Source: Streptomyces sp. CB02056
GTDB taxonomy: Bacteria; Actinomycetota; Actinomycetes; Streptomycetales; Streptomycetaceae
Assembly (NCBI RefSeq): GCF_001905545.1
Contig: NZ_LIPD01000013.1
Span: forward strand, 62,001 to 126,000
Direction: 5' to 3'
DNA length: 64,000 nucleotides
The position numbers and the translations under genes are program-made. Positions 33,938 to 41,929 of the stretch are shown piece by piece. Under the pieces are notes generated by a model. That model was not told the DNA's origin. It did not search any database and saw nothing but the letters and a program-made list of their open reading frames with translations. Position 1 is the first letter of the stretch. Each line of letters begins with the position of its first letter.

Positions 33938-34210
33938 TCAGCGCTGCCGGGCGTACGCGTGCCCGGCAGCGGTCGCGGTGGGGCGCGGCGGGGCGGCCGG
34001 GGCCCCGGAGCCCGACGCCACGGTGGCGGACCTGGCCGCGGCGGCGGACATCGAAAGCACCGTCACCACGGTGCCGAGCGCCAGCGCGAACCCCACCAGC
34101 ACCACGACCGCCAGGACGCCCGAGGCGCCCGAGACGGCCAGCAGTGCCACCGTGGTGGCGACGACGGTGAACGAGCCGAGGCAGGCCTGGGCGACGGAGG
34201 GGCGCGGCAT
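33938..34210 (-). CDS. Small two-helix membrane protein
   Basis: A 90-residue protein with two hydrophobic segments, VVATTVALLAVSGASG (about 14-30) and VLAVVVLVGFALALGTVVTVL (about 32-52), then a Ser/Ala/Pro-rich soluble tail ending HAYARQR. No family is recognised. ATG at 34210 (MPRPSVAQA) is chosen; ATG at 34228 would add six residues. It lies between convergent RDD and divergent endonuclease V genes. Confidence 0.65.
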   Translation of the reverse strand: MPRPSVAQACLGSFTVVATTVALLAVSGASGVLAVVVLVGFALALGTVVTVLSMSAAAARSATVASGSGAPAAPPRPTATAAGHAYARQR

Positions 34211-34443
34211 GGCGGGGGTCCTTCGCACGTCGGGGGAAACGGGCGGGAGTGGAGCCGGTTCCAGTGGTGCTACCCCGCGGGGAGGACGGGTACGTCCAGG
34301 CTAGCCCCCGGAGGCGGGGGCACAGGGGGCGCACGGGCTCACCCCGGGGTCGTCCGGCCCGCTCGGTACGGTGAGACCGGCGCCTGCCACGCACTGTCGC
34401 TGAGCACGTATCACCGAGCACCACGTACCCGGGGGAACCGACC

Positions 34444-35157
34444 ATGCCCATCCCCGCCGACTGGCCCACCACCGAGGCCGAGGCACTCGCCGAACAGGAG
34501 CGGCTGCGCCCGCTCGTCCAGCCCCACGACGACCCGGGCCGGGACCCCGCCGCCCCCGGCACCCTGATCGCCGGTGTGGACGTCGCCTACGACGACGAAC
34601 ACGACCTCGTCGCCGCCGCGGCCGTCCTGCTCGACCGCGACACCCTGGACGTCGTCGAACAGGCCACCGCCGTCGGCCGGATCGCCTTCCCGTACGTCCC
34701 CGGACTGCTCGCCTTCCGCGAACTCCCCGCCGTCCTCGACGCGTTGGCCGCCCTCACCCGCACCCCCGACACCGTCGTCTGCGACGGCTACGGCCTCGCC
34801 CACCCCCGCCGCCTCGGCCTCGCCAGCCACCTCGGCATCCTCACCGGACTCCGCACCCTCGGCGTCGCCAAGACCCCCTTCACCTTCGACCACCACGAAC
34901 CCGACGCACCACGCGGCTCCTGGACCCCCCTCACCGACCCCGCCACCGGCGAGGAGGTCGGCCGCGCCGTCCGCACCAGGGCCGGCGTCAAACCCGTCTT
35001 CGTCTCCGTCGGCCACCGCACCGGCCTCGACACCGCCGTCCGCACCACCCTCGACCTCGCCCGCCACTACCGCCTCCCCGAAACCACCCGGCACGCCGAC
35101 TCGCTCTGCCGCCGCGCCCTCGCCGACGCCCGACGCACCGGGACGAACGCGAACTGA
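34444..35157 (+). CDS. nfi: Endonuclease V
   Basis: A 237-residue DNA repair nuclease that nicks near deoxyinosine (and in some species acts on RNA inosine). Family motifs: GVDVAYDDEHD with the first metal-binding Asp, YVPGLLAFRE, the core CDGYGLAHPRRLGLASHLG and VKPVFVSVGHRTGL. Length is normal. ATG at 34444 follows GGGGGAACC. It stands alone between a small membrane protein and the type VII cassette. Confidence 0.93.
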   Translation: MPIPADWPTTEAEALAEQERLRPLVQPHDDPGRDPAAPGTLIAGVDVAYDDEHDLVAAAAVLLDRDTLDVVEQATAVGRIAFPYVPGLLAFRELPAVLDALAALTRTPDTVVCDGYGLAHPRRLGLASHLGILTGLRTLGVAKTPFTFDHHEPDAPRGSWTPLTDPATGEEVGRAVRTRAGVKPVFVSVGHRTGLDTAVRTTLDLARHYRLPETTRHADSLCRRALADARRTGTNAN

Positions 35158-35177
35158 CCATGCCCCGGGCGGGATTC

Positions 35178-35212
35178 GGGCCCGGTGTGTTAGACATGAG
35201 ACACCGGGGCCC
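35178..35212. terminator. Inverted repeat after endonuclease V
   Basis: GGGCCCGGTGT (35178-35188) pairs with ACACCGGGGCCC (35201-35212) with a one-base bulge. It sits 21 bp after the stop and is a likely terminator. Confidence 0.65.
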
Positions 35213-35256
35213 GGCCCCGGCCGCCAGGGGGACGGACGCACGGGGGAGGCGCCGAC

Positions 35257-35706
35257 ATGGGCACAGGAACCACCGGAACCGGATCGACCGGCGGAGCCGG
35301 ACAGGGCTACCGCGTCGAGGTCGAACAGCTCCGCGCCTTCGCCGGCCAAGTACGGCTGCTGCTCGCCGACTTCCAGAAACACGCCGACGGCACCGACGCC
35401 CACGGCCGCAGCGGCATCGGCAAGACCGCCTTCGGGACCTTCGCCGAGGCCGCCGAGATCCACGGCCGCTACGGCACCATGCGGGACGCGCTGCGCGACG
35501 TCCTCAACCAGCTCCAGGAAGCCGTGAACGAGGCCCAGCAGAAGGCCGACCTCACCGCCACCAACTACGAGGAGCAGGACCAGCACACCGCCACGAAGCT
35601 CAAGCTCGGCGACGACGGCTGGTCCGTCGCCCAGCCCTCCGCGAGCAGCCAGGCCGCAGCCCAGCAGAACCGCACCCCGTCCACCCGCGGCAACGCCACC
35701 GTCTGA
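35257..35706 (+). CDS. WXG100/ESX-like protein, probable type VII secretion substrate
   Basis: A 149-residue, mostly helical protein without signal peptide. The helical hairpin spans about residues 18-110 (RVEVEQLRAFAGQVRLLLADF, turn at GIGKTAFG, then the second helix with LRDVLNQLQEAVNEA). Just after the second helix, NYEEQDQ fits the YxxxD/E type VII export signal. A Gly/Thr-rich N-terminus and Gln/Ser-rich tail frame it. The tryptophan of the WXG turn is replaced. It is followed 37 bp later by a WxG-bearing partner, so the two could form a heterodimer. Confidence 0.7.
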   Translation: MGTGTTGTGSTGGAGQGYRVEVEQLRAFAGQVRLLLADFQKHADGTDAHGRSGIGKTAFGTFAEAAEIHGRYGTMRDALRDVLNQLQEAVNEAQQKADLTATNYEEQDQHTATKLKLGDDGWSVAQPSASSQAAAQQNRTPSTRGNATV

Positions 35707-35743
35707 CCGCCGCCCGCCCGCCCCGAACGGAGGCCGACCGCCC

Positions 35744-37174
35744 GTGGTCTACACCGACTTCACCAAGTACAGCCACGCCCAGCTCCGCACCATGGCACAG
35801 GCCCTCGACCCCGGCGCGGTGATGGCCGCCGGCGACCCCTGGCGCAAGGCCGCCGACACCCTCAAGCAGATCCGCCAGACCCTCACCAAGGCCAGCACCG
35901 AAGCCGCCACCTCCTGGGAAGGCACCACCAGCGACGCCTTCCACACCCGCATGCTCACCCTGGCCGCCAGCATCAACAACGCCGCCGCCTACGCCAACGA
36001 CGCGGCCAACACCCTCCACAACACCTCCGAAGCCATGGCCAAGGCCAAGCGCGACATGCCCGAGGAACCCGGCAACTGGGACAAGGTCAAGGACACCGTC
36101 GGCGACGCCCTCTTCGGCGACGACGACGAACACATCCCCCTCGCCGACCGCAAGAAGGCCGAAGCGGCCGCCATCATGCAGACCCTCGCCATGCACTACC
36201 GCGTCGCCACCCCGGCCCTGAAGCCCCCGCCGATGACGAACCAGCGTGTCGACAAGCCCGTTGAGCAGGGATCACAGGACGACCCTGGCAACGCCGCGGC
36301 GATGGCGGCGGCGGTCATGTCGGGTACCTCGCTCGGAGCCGGGGGAACGTCCGCGCGGACCGCACCCGCCCCCGGGCCGCAGCGTCCGCAGTCCTCCCAG
36401 CCTCCGATGGCGGCCGGCTCCTCGGCCAGGAACGCGGCTGTCGCGACCGACTCCGGCATCAAGGGTGGTACGGCGCAAGCCCTGTCGAAGCCGTCGAGCA
36501 CGGTGGGTCGCGGTCCCGAAGCGGGTATTTCCGGCACTCCGGTGTCCCGTCCGAGCGGTAGCGTGCCGACGCCTCCCACTTCGGGCACCCAGACCTCCGG
36601 CCTGAGCACCGGCCCGGTCACGGGCCCCGTGACCGGGCCGGCCCCGACCGGAGGCGGGCAGACGGTCGTCGGCCCGGCCGGACCGACCGCGCAGAATCCG
36701 GTGGCCCTGCCCGGGATCGGGAACGGCAGGCCCGGATACGGAGGCAGCGGGTCCACCAGTGGCGAGACACCGGTGCAGGGCGTGAGCCCGCGGGCGGGCC
36801 GGGCTGTCGCAGGTGGTGGCGGTGAGGTCAATCCGGGCTTCGGAGCCGGCGGCCGTGGAGCCACCGGAGGCAAGCAGACCGGTGCGCCTCAGGGCCGACC
36901 AGGCGGTTCCGTCCGAGGGGCGACGCCGCCCGATGCCGGGGCACACGGCAAGCAGGCGTTCACGGAAGGCGGGTCCGGGCTGGGAGTGCGGAACCGCCTC
37001 AGGGGCGAGTCCGGCGTCGCAGGTGCGAACGGCATGTCTCCTGGTATCCCGCTGACCGGTACCCAGGGACGCAAGAAGGAACGGGAGAAGGACGGCAAGC
37101 GGCCGGACTACCTCGTCGAGGACGAGGAGACCTGGGCGTCGGACAAGCCGACCAACCCGAACGTGGTGGAATGA
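35744..37174 (+). CDS. Large WXG-type protein with Gly/Pro-rich tail, probable type VII substrate
   Basis: A 476-residue protein. The first 130 residues form a WXG100/PPE-like helical hairpin with the turn SWEGTTSDAFHTRM, preceded by DPWRKAADTLKQIRQTL. The remaining 300 residues are Gly/Pro/Thr-rich, including GPVTGPVTGP repeats, ending in a charged patch KKEREKDGKRPDY. No membrane helix or Sec signal is present. GTG at 35744 is the only start near the hairpin. It sits between a smaller WXG-like protein and a mycosin, but no EccC/EccD secretion core is in the window, so the export machine must be encoded elsewhere. Confidence 0.78.
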   Translation: MVYTDFTKYSHAQLRTMAQALDPGAVMAAGDPWRKAADTLKQIRQTLTKASTEAATSWEGTTSDAFHTRMLTLAASINNAAAYANDAANTLHNTSEAMAKAKRDMPEEPGNWDKVKDTVGDALFGDDDEHIPLADRKKAEAAAIMQTLAMHYRVATPALKPPPMTNQRVDKPVEQGSQDDPGNAAAMAAAVMSGTSLGAGGTSARTAPAPGPQRPQSSQPPMAAGSSARNAAVATDSGIKGGTAQALSKPSSTVGRGPEAGISGTPVSRPSGSVPTPPTSGTQTSGLSTGPVTGPVTGPAPTGGGQTVVGPAGPTAQNPVALPGIGNGRPGYGGSGSTSGETPVQGVSPRAGRAVAGGGGEVNPGFGAGGRGATGGKQTGAPQGRPGGSVRGATPPDAGAHGKQAFTEGGSGLGVRNRLRGESGVAGANGMSPGIPLTGTQGRKKEREKDGKRPDYLVEDEETWASDKPTNPNVVE

Positions 37175-37206
37175 GGCCGGTCCGTAGGCGGACTGGTGAT
37201 CTGATC

Positions 37207-37237
37207 GCATCCCGCAGGTCGGTGGCCTGCGGGATGC
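37207..37237. terminator. Hairpin between WXG-type gene and mycosin
   Basis: A perfect 12-bp inverted repeat (37207-37218 with 37226-37237, 7-nt loop) lies in the 86-bp gap. It may end or attenuate the transcript before the mycosin gene. Confidence 0.75.
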
Positions 37238-37260
37238 CTCGCTGAGTGGGGTGACCGGGT

Positions 37261-38463
37261 TTGACGAGCCGCTGGTTGGCGCGTGGTACGGCGGTCCTTG
37301 CTGCCGGGGCACTGGTCTGGGGTGTTGCCGGGCCGGCGGCCTTGGCCGATCAGGTCAGGGACCAGCAATGGGCTTTGAAGACCTTCGAGGCCGAGGCCAA
37401 GGTCTGGCCGGTCAGCCAGGGCGAGGGCGTCGTCGTCGCGGTGATCGACACCGGGGTGAACCCGGACCACCAGGACCTGACCGGGCAGGTTCTTCCAGGG
37501 GCTGATTTCTCGGGTACCCAGTCGGATGGTCGTGTTGACACCAATGGGCACGGGACGGGCATGGCGAGTCTGATCGCCGGCCACGGCCACGGCACTCAGG
37601 CCGGAGTGATGGGCCTGGCTCCGAAGGCGAAGATCCTTCCGGTGAAGGTGCGGACGAACGACGAAGGCCCCATCCCCGAGCAGAACGACCTGGCGGCGGG
37701 CATCCGCTTCGCGGTGGACAAGGGCGCGAAGGTCGTCAACATCTCTCTCGGGGGGGGCTCGCGATTCGACTCGCAGACGCGAAAGGCGGTTGCGTACGGG
37801 GTGTCGAAGGACGTCGTTCTGATCGCGGGCACGGGCAACGACGGTTCAAGCAACGGCGTAGGGTATCCGGCCGCCTTCCCCGGCGTCGTGGCCGTGGGGG
37901 CGGCAGATTCCAAGGGTGTTGTGTGGGGCGATTCCACGTCCGGCCCCGAGACCACGCTCATCGCGCCAGGCGTCGGGATCAACCACGCCGGGGCGAAGTC
38001 ACCGACGAGCTACCTGGTTGCGAACGGCACCTCCGATTCCACGGCCTACGTCGCCGCCACTGCCGCGCTGATTCGGTCGAAGTACCCCGACCTGTCCGCC
38101 GGGCAGGTGATCAACCGCATGATCAAAACGGCCACGCCGCCGGCCAACGGGACGGCGGTACCCGACAACCACTACGGCTACGGGCTCGTCGCGCCGGCGA
38201 AGGCCCTGGAGGCGAATCCCGCTGTGGACAACGGGCCCCGGGAGAACCCCCTGCTCGGGCGGATGGAGGCGAAGGGCACTCCGCCTCCGGTGGACGAGGA
38301 GACCGACGAGCCCGCCGTCGTGCCCATGGTCCCCGAGGGGGACAAGGGGAGCGGCGGGAACGGGGTCGGGGTGGTCGTGGGGGTGGCGGCCGGGGGGTTG
38401 GTGTTGGTGGTTGCCCTTGTCGGGGTGTTGGTGGTGCGGAGGCGGCGGGGGGCGGGTCAGTGA
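37261..38463 (+). CDS. Type VII secretion-associated serine protease mycosin
   Basis: A 400-residue subtilisin-family (S8) protease anchored in the membrane. An N-terminal signal (TSRWLARGTAVLAAGALVW) ends near ALADQVRDQQWAL. The triad is AVIDTGVNPDHQDL (Asp), NGHGTGMASLIAG (His) and NGTSDSTAYVAATAAL (Ser). The Ser motif is GTSDST where most mycosins have GTSFAAP. A C-terminal membrane helix (VVVGVAAGGLVLVVALVGVLVV) and RRRR tail follow. The start is TTG at 37261 with GGGGTGA upstream. Mycosins process type VII substrates and stabilise the channel. Confidence 0.9.
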   Translation: MTSRWLARGTAVLAAGALVWGVAGPAALADQVRDQQWALKTFEAEAKVWPVSQGEGVVVAVIDTGVNPDHQDLTGQVLPGADFSGTQSDGRVDTNGHGTGMASLIAGHGHGTQAGVMGLAPKAKILPVKVRTNDEGPIPEQNDLAAGIRFAVDKGAKVVNISLGGGSRFDSQTRKAVAYGVSKDVVLIAGTGNDGSSNGVGYPAAFPGVVAVGAADSKGVVWGDSTSGPETTLIAPGVGINHAGAKSPTSYLVANGTSDSTAYVAATAALIRSKYPDLSAGQVINRMIKTATPPANGTAVPDNHYGYGLVAPAKALEANPAVDNGPRENPLLGRMEAKGTPPPVDEETDEPAVVPMVPEGDKGSGGNGVGVVVGVAAGGLVLVVALVGVLVVRRRRGAGQ

Positions 38464-39026
38464 GTGGCGAGCCATTCGTCGCGTAGGGCGGCCATCTGGA
38501 GGACGTCCCAGTAGCGGTCGTCCCAGTGGTGGGCTTGGCGGGAGCGGCCTTCGAGGGTGAAGCCGGACTTGCGGTAGGAGTGGGCGGCGCGTTCGTTGTA
38601 CTCGAAGACTTCGAGGTGGACGCGGTGGAGGCGGATGGTCTCGAAGGCGTGGCGCAGGACCAGGAGGGTGGTTTCGGTGCCGATGCCGCGGCCGGTGTGG
38701 TCCGGGGTGAGGGCGATCCGGTAGCCGGCGGAGGAGTTGTCGGGGTCGACGTCGTTGAGGGCGGCCTCGCCGAGGAAGCGGCCGGTGGCGGGGTCTTCGA
38801 CGGCGAGGTCGAGGCGATCGGGCTGTTGGGCTCGGGTGGTGCACCACTGGTGGATCCGGTCGCGGGTGAAGGCGGTGCGGGTGCCGGTGAGCCGTTTGGT
38901 GGTCTCGTCGGCGCAGAGTTCCCACATCGGGTCGGTGTGCCGTTCGTCGAGGGGGACGAGTCGGATGGTGGGGCCGTGCAGGGTGGGCTTCACGGCGAGG
39001 GCGGCGAGATCGGTGGGAGCGGTCAT
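38457..39026 (-). CDS. GNAT family N-acetyltransferase, RimJ/RimL type
   Basis: A 189-residue acetyltransferase that would use acetyl-CoA on an amino group of a protein or small molecule. The substrate-side start reads GPTIRLVPLDERHTDPMWEL, the acetyl-CoA loop GYRIALTPDHTGRGIGTETTLLVL, and the late motif LHRVHLEVFEYNERAAHSYRKSGF is typical of the RimJ/RimL group. Start ATG at 39026. Its stop overlaps the end of the convergent mycosin gene by 7 bases. The substrate is unknown. Codon use is like its neighbours. Confidence 0.9.
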   Translation of the reverse strand: MTAPTDLAALAVKPTLHGPTIRLVPLDERHTDPMWELCADETTKRLTGTRTAFTRDRIHQWCTTRAQQPDRLDLAVEDPATGRFLGEAALNDVDPDNSSAGYRIALTPDHTGRGIGTETTLLVLRHAFETIRLHRVHLEVFEYNERAAHSYRKSGFTLEGRSRQAHHWDDRYWDVLQMAALRDEWLATH

Positions 39027-39231
39027 GGCGGCCAGGATGGATGGTCGGCTTCCGGTTCGTCCACGTGTTTAGTCCTGGCGTGCGGGCGCGCACCGGTTGG
39101 GGTGCGCGCGGGGACAGGGGCGTGTGTCGGGCGGACGCGCCGGGTGAATGCGCCGGGGGTGGCAGTATTTCGGCGACCGCTGGCGTCATTGCCGCTGGTG
39201 GGGTTCCCCCGGTGGCGGAGATGCTGGGCCC

Positions 39232-39828
39232 ATGAGCACTCCTGAGCGCACGCGGGTCGAGAGCACGTCGATCGCCGCCACGAACACCGCCGACGACGGG
39301 ATCGTCCCCGACACCAAGGACTGGACCTGGGTGCTGGAACGCCCGTGCCCCGACTGCGGGTTGGAGACTCCGCGGGTGGTGCGGGAGGACGTGGCCGGGA
39401 TGGTCCGGGCCAATGCGGAGGGCTGGCTGGCGGTGCTGGCGGGGGATGTGGACGGGTTGCGCCGGCGGCCGGCTCCGGGGGTGTGGTCGGACCTGGAGTA
39501 CGCGTGCCACGTCCGGGACGTCTTCCGGCTGTTCGAGGTCCGGCTGAACCTGATGCTGGACCTGGAGGACCCGCTGTTCCCCAACTGGGACCAGGACGAG
39601 ACGGCCGTCGCCGAGCGCTACGGGGAGCAGGACCCGAAGGTGGTGGCCGGGGAGCTGGCGGAGGCCGCTGAGACGCTCGCCGCCGCTTTCGAGCGGGTGG
39701 CGGGGGCGCAGTGGGCGCGGACCGGGAGCCGCAGCGACGGGGCGCGGTTCACGGTCGAGTCGTTCTCCCGGTACCTGATCCACGACCCGGTGCACCACCT
39801 GTTCGACGTGACGGGCGAGCGGGTCTGA
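39232..39828 (+). CDS. DinB-superfamily protein
   Basis: A 198-residue four-helix protein of the DinB/maleylpyruvate-isomerase-like group. It contains WSDLEYACHVRDVFRLFEVRL and FSRYLIHDPVHHLFDV, giving the three widely spaced histidines that bind a metal in this family. An N-terminal CPDCG motif lies at about 37-41. DinB enzymes are often thiol-dependent S-transferases using mycothiol in actinobacteria, which is only a family inference. ATG at 39232 is preferred to ATG at 39221 (different frame). Confidence 0.8.
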   Translation: MSTPERTRVESTSIAATNTADDGIVPDTKDWTWVLERPCPDCGLETPRVVREDVAGMVRANAEGWLAVLAGDVDGLRRRPAPGVWSDLEYACHVRDVFRLFEVRLNLMLDLEDPLFPNWDQDETAVAERYGEQDPKVVAGELAEAAETLAAAFERVAGAQWARTGSRSDGARFTVESFSRYLIHDPVHHLFDVTGERV

Positions 39829-39855
39829 AGCCGGTCCTGAAGCCGGTCCTGGAGC

Positions 39856-39875
39856 CGGCCCCGGGAGCGGGGCCG
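39856..39875. terminator. Hairpin between DinB-like and sigma-like genes
   Basis: CGGCCCC (39856-39862) pairs with GGGGCCG (39869-39875). It lies within a stretch of repeated GAAGCCGGTCCT units (39828-39852) between convergent genes. Confidence 0.6.
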
Positions 39876-39918
39876 AGGCCCGGTCTGAGGCCGGACCGGA
39901 GGCGGCCGGGGCGCGGGG

Positions 39919-40413
39919 TCACCAGCCGGAGGCCTCGCGCAGCATGGTGCGGCGCAGCCGTCCGGCCACGCTGGCGGCGTCGGTGCCGATGACGTCGGCG
40001 ATCTCGGGGGCGGCGAGGCCGACGACGTAGTGCAGGATCGCCAGGTCGTCGTCGGCCGGGTGGCGGTCCGGGGCGGGGGTCGCCTGGCGGGTGTGGTCGG
40101 CGACGGTGCCGCGCAGGATCTCCCAGGCGTGCGCGGTGGGGTTGGAGCTGCCCATCAACTCCCGCCAGTGCACCGCGATTTCCGCGAAGGCCTGTTGGAC
40201 GGCGACGGCCGCGGCGCTGTGCTCGGTCAGCCACACGCGCGCGTAGCTGAGGTACCGGGGGCGGTGGAGTTCGCAGAACGCGGTGAACTCCAGGGGCACC
40301 TCCGCCGGCTCGCCGGGCCTCGGGGGCGGCTCGGCTGAACTCTCGTGACGGTTGGTCATCTCGGCTTCTCGGAAAGGGAGATGGGTTTCTGACGGTCGAT
40401 CATCTGTGCTCAC
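39919..40413 (-). CDS. Sigma-70/ECF-like helix-turn-helix protein
   Basis: A 164-residue protein resembling a degenerate ECF sigma factor. A region-2-like segment (FCELHRPRYLSYARVWLTEHSAAAVAVQ) and a region-4-like HTH (YVVGLAAPEIADVIGTDAASVAGRLRRTM) are visible, but the acidic DDL core of region 2 is weak. It may regulate without being a functional sigma factor. ATG at 40413 is the longest start and ATG at 40359 (MTNRHESSAEP) an alternative. No anti-sigma gene is adjacent. Confidence 0.7.
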   Translation of the reverse strand: MSTDDRPSETHLPFREAEMTNRHESSAEPPPRPGEPAEVPLEFTAFCELHRPRYLSYARVWLTEHSAAAVAVQQAFAEIAVHWRELMGSSNPTAHAWEILRGTVADHTRQATPAPDRHPADDDLAILHYVVGLAAPEIADVIGTDAASVAGRLRRTMLREASGW

Positions 40414-41013
40414 TCTACGGTAGGCCCTCGGTGCGCTGGGTGACCAATCCGATGGAATGCCCGGAACCCGCCGCCGCCAGGCCGGTTCCGGTGGCGACCG
40501 GGTGCGGCGAGGTGGCGGGACGGCCGGGCGGAGGGCCGGCGAGGGCCGGTGGGGCGGTGCTGCGCAGTGGCGCGGGAGTCGTAGGTGCGAGCGTGTCGCG
40601 GCTGGTCAGAGGGTGTGGGGCGACGGCGGCCGCAGGGCGGTTGATGTGCCACCGTAGGCCCTGTGGAGGCTGGCGTCCACGCCCAGGGCGCGAACCTGGG
40701 TGCGCACAACCACCCGCACAACCGCACTCACGATCGTGGGGAAGATCGCCACGGAAGAGGGCATGGTCGTCACCGCGATGACGTCCGCGCGGGCGGGCCG
40801 GACGGCGTGCGCGGAACGGGTGCGCCGTGGACGCGGTGGACCCGGCGCCCGCCGCGCGCCGGGGCGGAGGGCGCGCTGGTGGGGCGGCCGTTGGACGGGG
40901 TGGTCCCGCGACCGCCGGTGTGCCGCCGGGCGCGTCCGCCACACCCCGGCGGCCCGGGTCGGGCCGGGCGGAACGCCGGGGGCGGGAGGGCGGGCGGAGC
41001 GGCCGGCTGTCCG
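40414..41013. other. 600-base region without a supportable gene
   Basis: Several overlapping frames are open on both strands, all with Arg/Pro/Ala-rich translations and no recognisable motif. The best candidate for residual coding is a minus-strand segment at 40610-40790 reading MPSSVAIFPTIVSAVV, which has a membrane-like stretch but no ribosome binding site. A decayed gene is possible. Confidence 0.4.
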
Positions 41014-41673
41014 TCAGGAGGTCGTCCGGGCCTCCGTGGGGGAGATCCGGTCGACGGCGGTGTCCCGTTCGACCTGGGTGGGGAAGGCTTCGACGGCCCG
41101 TCGCCGGGCCGCCTGCGCCGCCGCGGCTGCCGCGGCCGCAGCCGCCGCAGCTGCCCCGGCGGCGGCCTCCTCGCGCTCGCACCGGTGCGCCGGGCCCGTG
41201 TGCGCCGCGCCCGTGGCGTGGGCGCCGGCGGCATGCGGACCCGCGGCGTGGGCGCTCGCCGCGTGCACACCCGTGGCGTGCGCGGCGGGGGCGTGCACGC
41301 CCCCCGCGAGCGCCCCGGGGGCGTGTCCGGTGGCCCGTCGTCGGCGGCCGAGCGCGGCTCGGGCGGCATGCTCCTCGGCGGCCTGTCTAGCGGCCAGGTA
41401 GGCCTGTACGGCCGCCATGCCGTAGACGGGCTGGATGAGCTGGTGGCCCTTGAAGAAGGGCCTGGCCGGGGCGAACCCGGCGGCGACCACGAGGTCGCGG
41501 ATCTCTGCTATCTCGGCCTCACTGCGGGCGGTGAAGCGGACCTCCCAGCCCTTCTTGTACGTATGCCCCTTCTCGCCGCTGCGGCGGGCGGGGTCCGGGC
41601 GGCGGACGTATCCGGGCAGACGGCCGAGGCGGAGCTGGGCCGCGCGGAGGCCGGCGGTCTCGTCACGTGACAT
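41014..41673 (-). CDS. Hypothetical protein with His/Ala repeat region
   Basis: A 219-residue protein of unknown function. The first 95 residues look like a folded domain (GRLPGYVRRPDPARRSGEKGH, YKKGWEVRFTARSEAEIAEI, LVVAAGFAPARPFFKGHQLI). The rest is low complexity: degenerate HATGVHAASAHAAGPHAAG units, then an uninterrupted run of about 14 alanines near residue 180, then a basic end. Start ATG at 41673. The conserved-looking N-terminal half implies a real gene. The tail has the hallmarks of slippage expansion. Confidence 0.65.
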   Translation of the reverse strand: MSRDETAGLRAAQLRLGRLPGYVRRPDPARRSGEKGHTYKKGWEVRFTARSEAEIAEIRDLVVAAGFAPARPFFKGHQLIQPVYGMAAVQAYLAARQAAEEHAARAALGRRRRATGHAPGALAGGVHAPAAHATGVHAASAHAAGPHAAGAHATGAAHTGPAHRCEREEAAAGAAAAAAAAAAAAAQAARRRAVEAFPTQVERDTAVDRISPTEARTTS

Positions 41674-41929
41674 GACGTAAGCCTAGGCAATCCCCGGGGC
41701 GGGATTGACGCCTTGGGGGTCCCTCGCCGTATGCCTTTGATCACTCTGGGTCAGGCGACCAGGTCGGCGATCGTTTTCGATCACATATGACAACCTGATG
41801 AGCGTCAATTACTCCAAATGAGTGAGGGTATGAGGACTTTAGTGCGGGCTGATCCCGGTTTCGCGACGGTTGGGTAACAGTGCGTCAGGGTCTCGGTCGC
41901 GGGTCCGGACGGTTGGGGATGGTGTCGGC
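41674..41929. promoter_or_regulatory. AT-richer divergent promoter region
   Basis: The 256 bases between divergent genes are the most AT-rich non-coding stretch of this part of the window. TTGACG at 41706-41711 followed about 20 bp later by TATGCC is a promoter candidate. No operator could be named and no gene is seen. Confidence 0.4.

Noticed and set aside
35744..35760. Extra DasR-like site GTGGTCTACACCGACT
   Set aside because: It coincides with the start codon and first codons of the WXG-type gene, and the second half of the palindrome is missing.
40414..41013. Several frames of 100-250 codons on both strands
   Set aside because: None has a ribosome binding site, a recognisable domain or a plausible composition.
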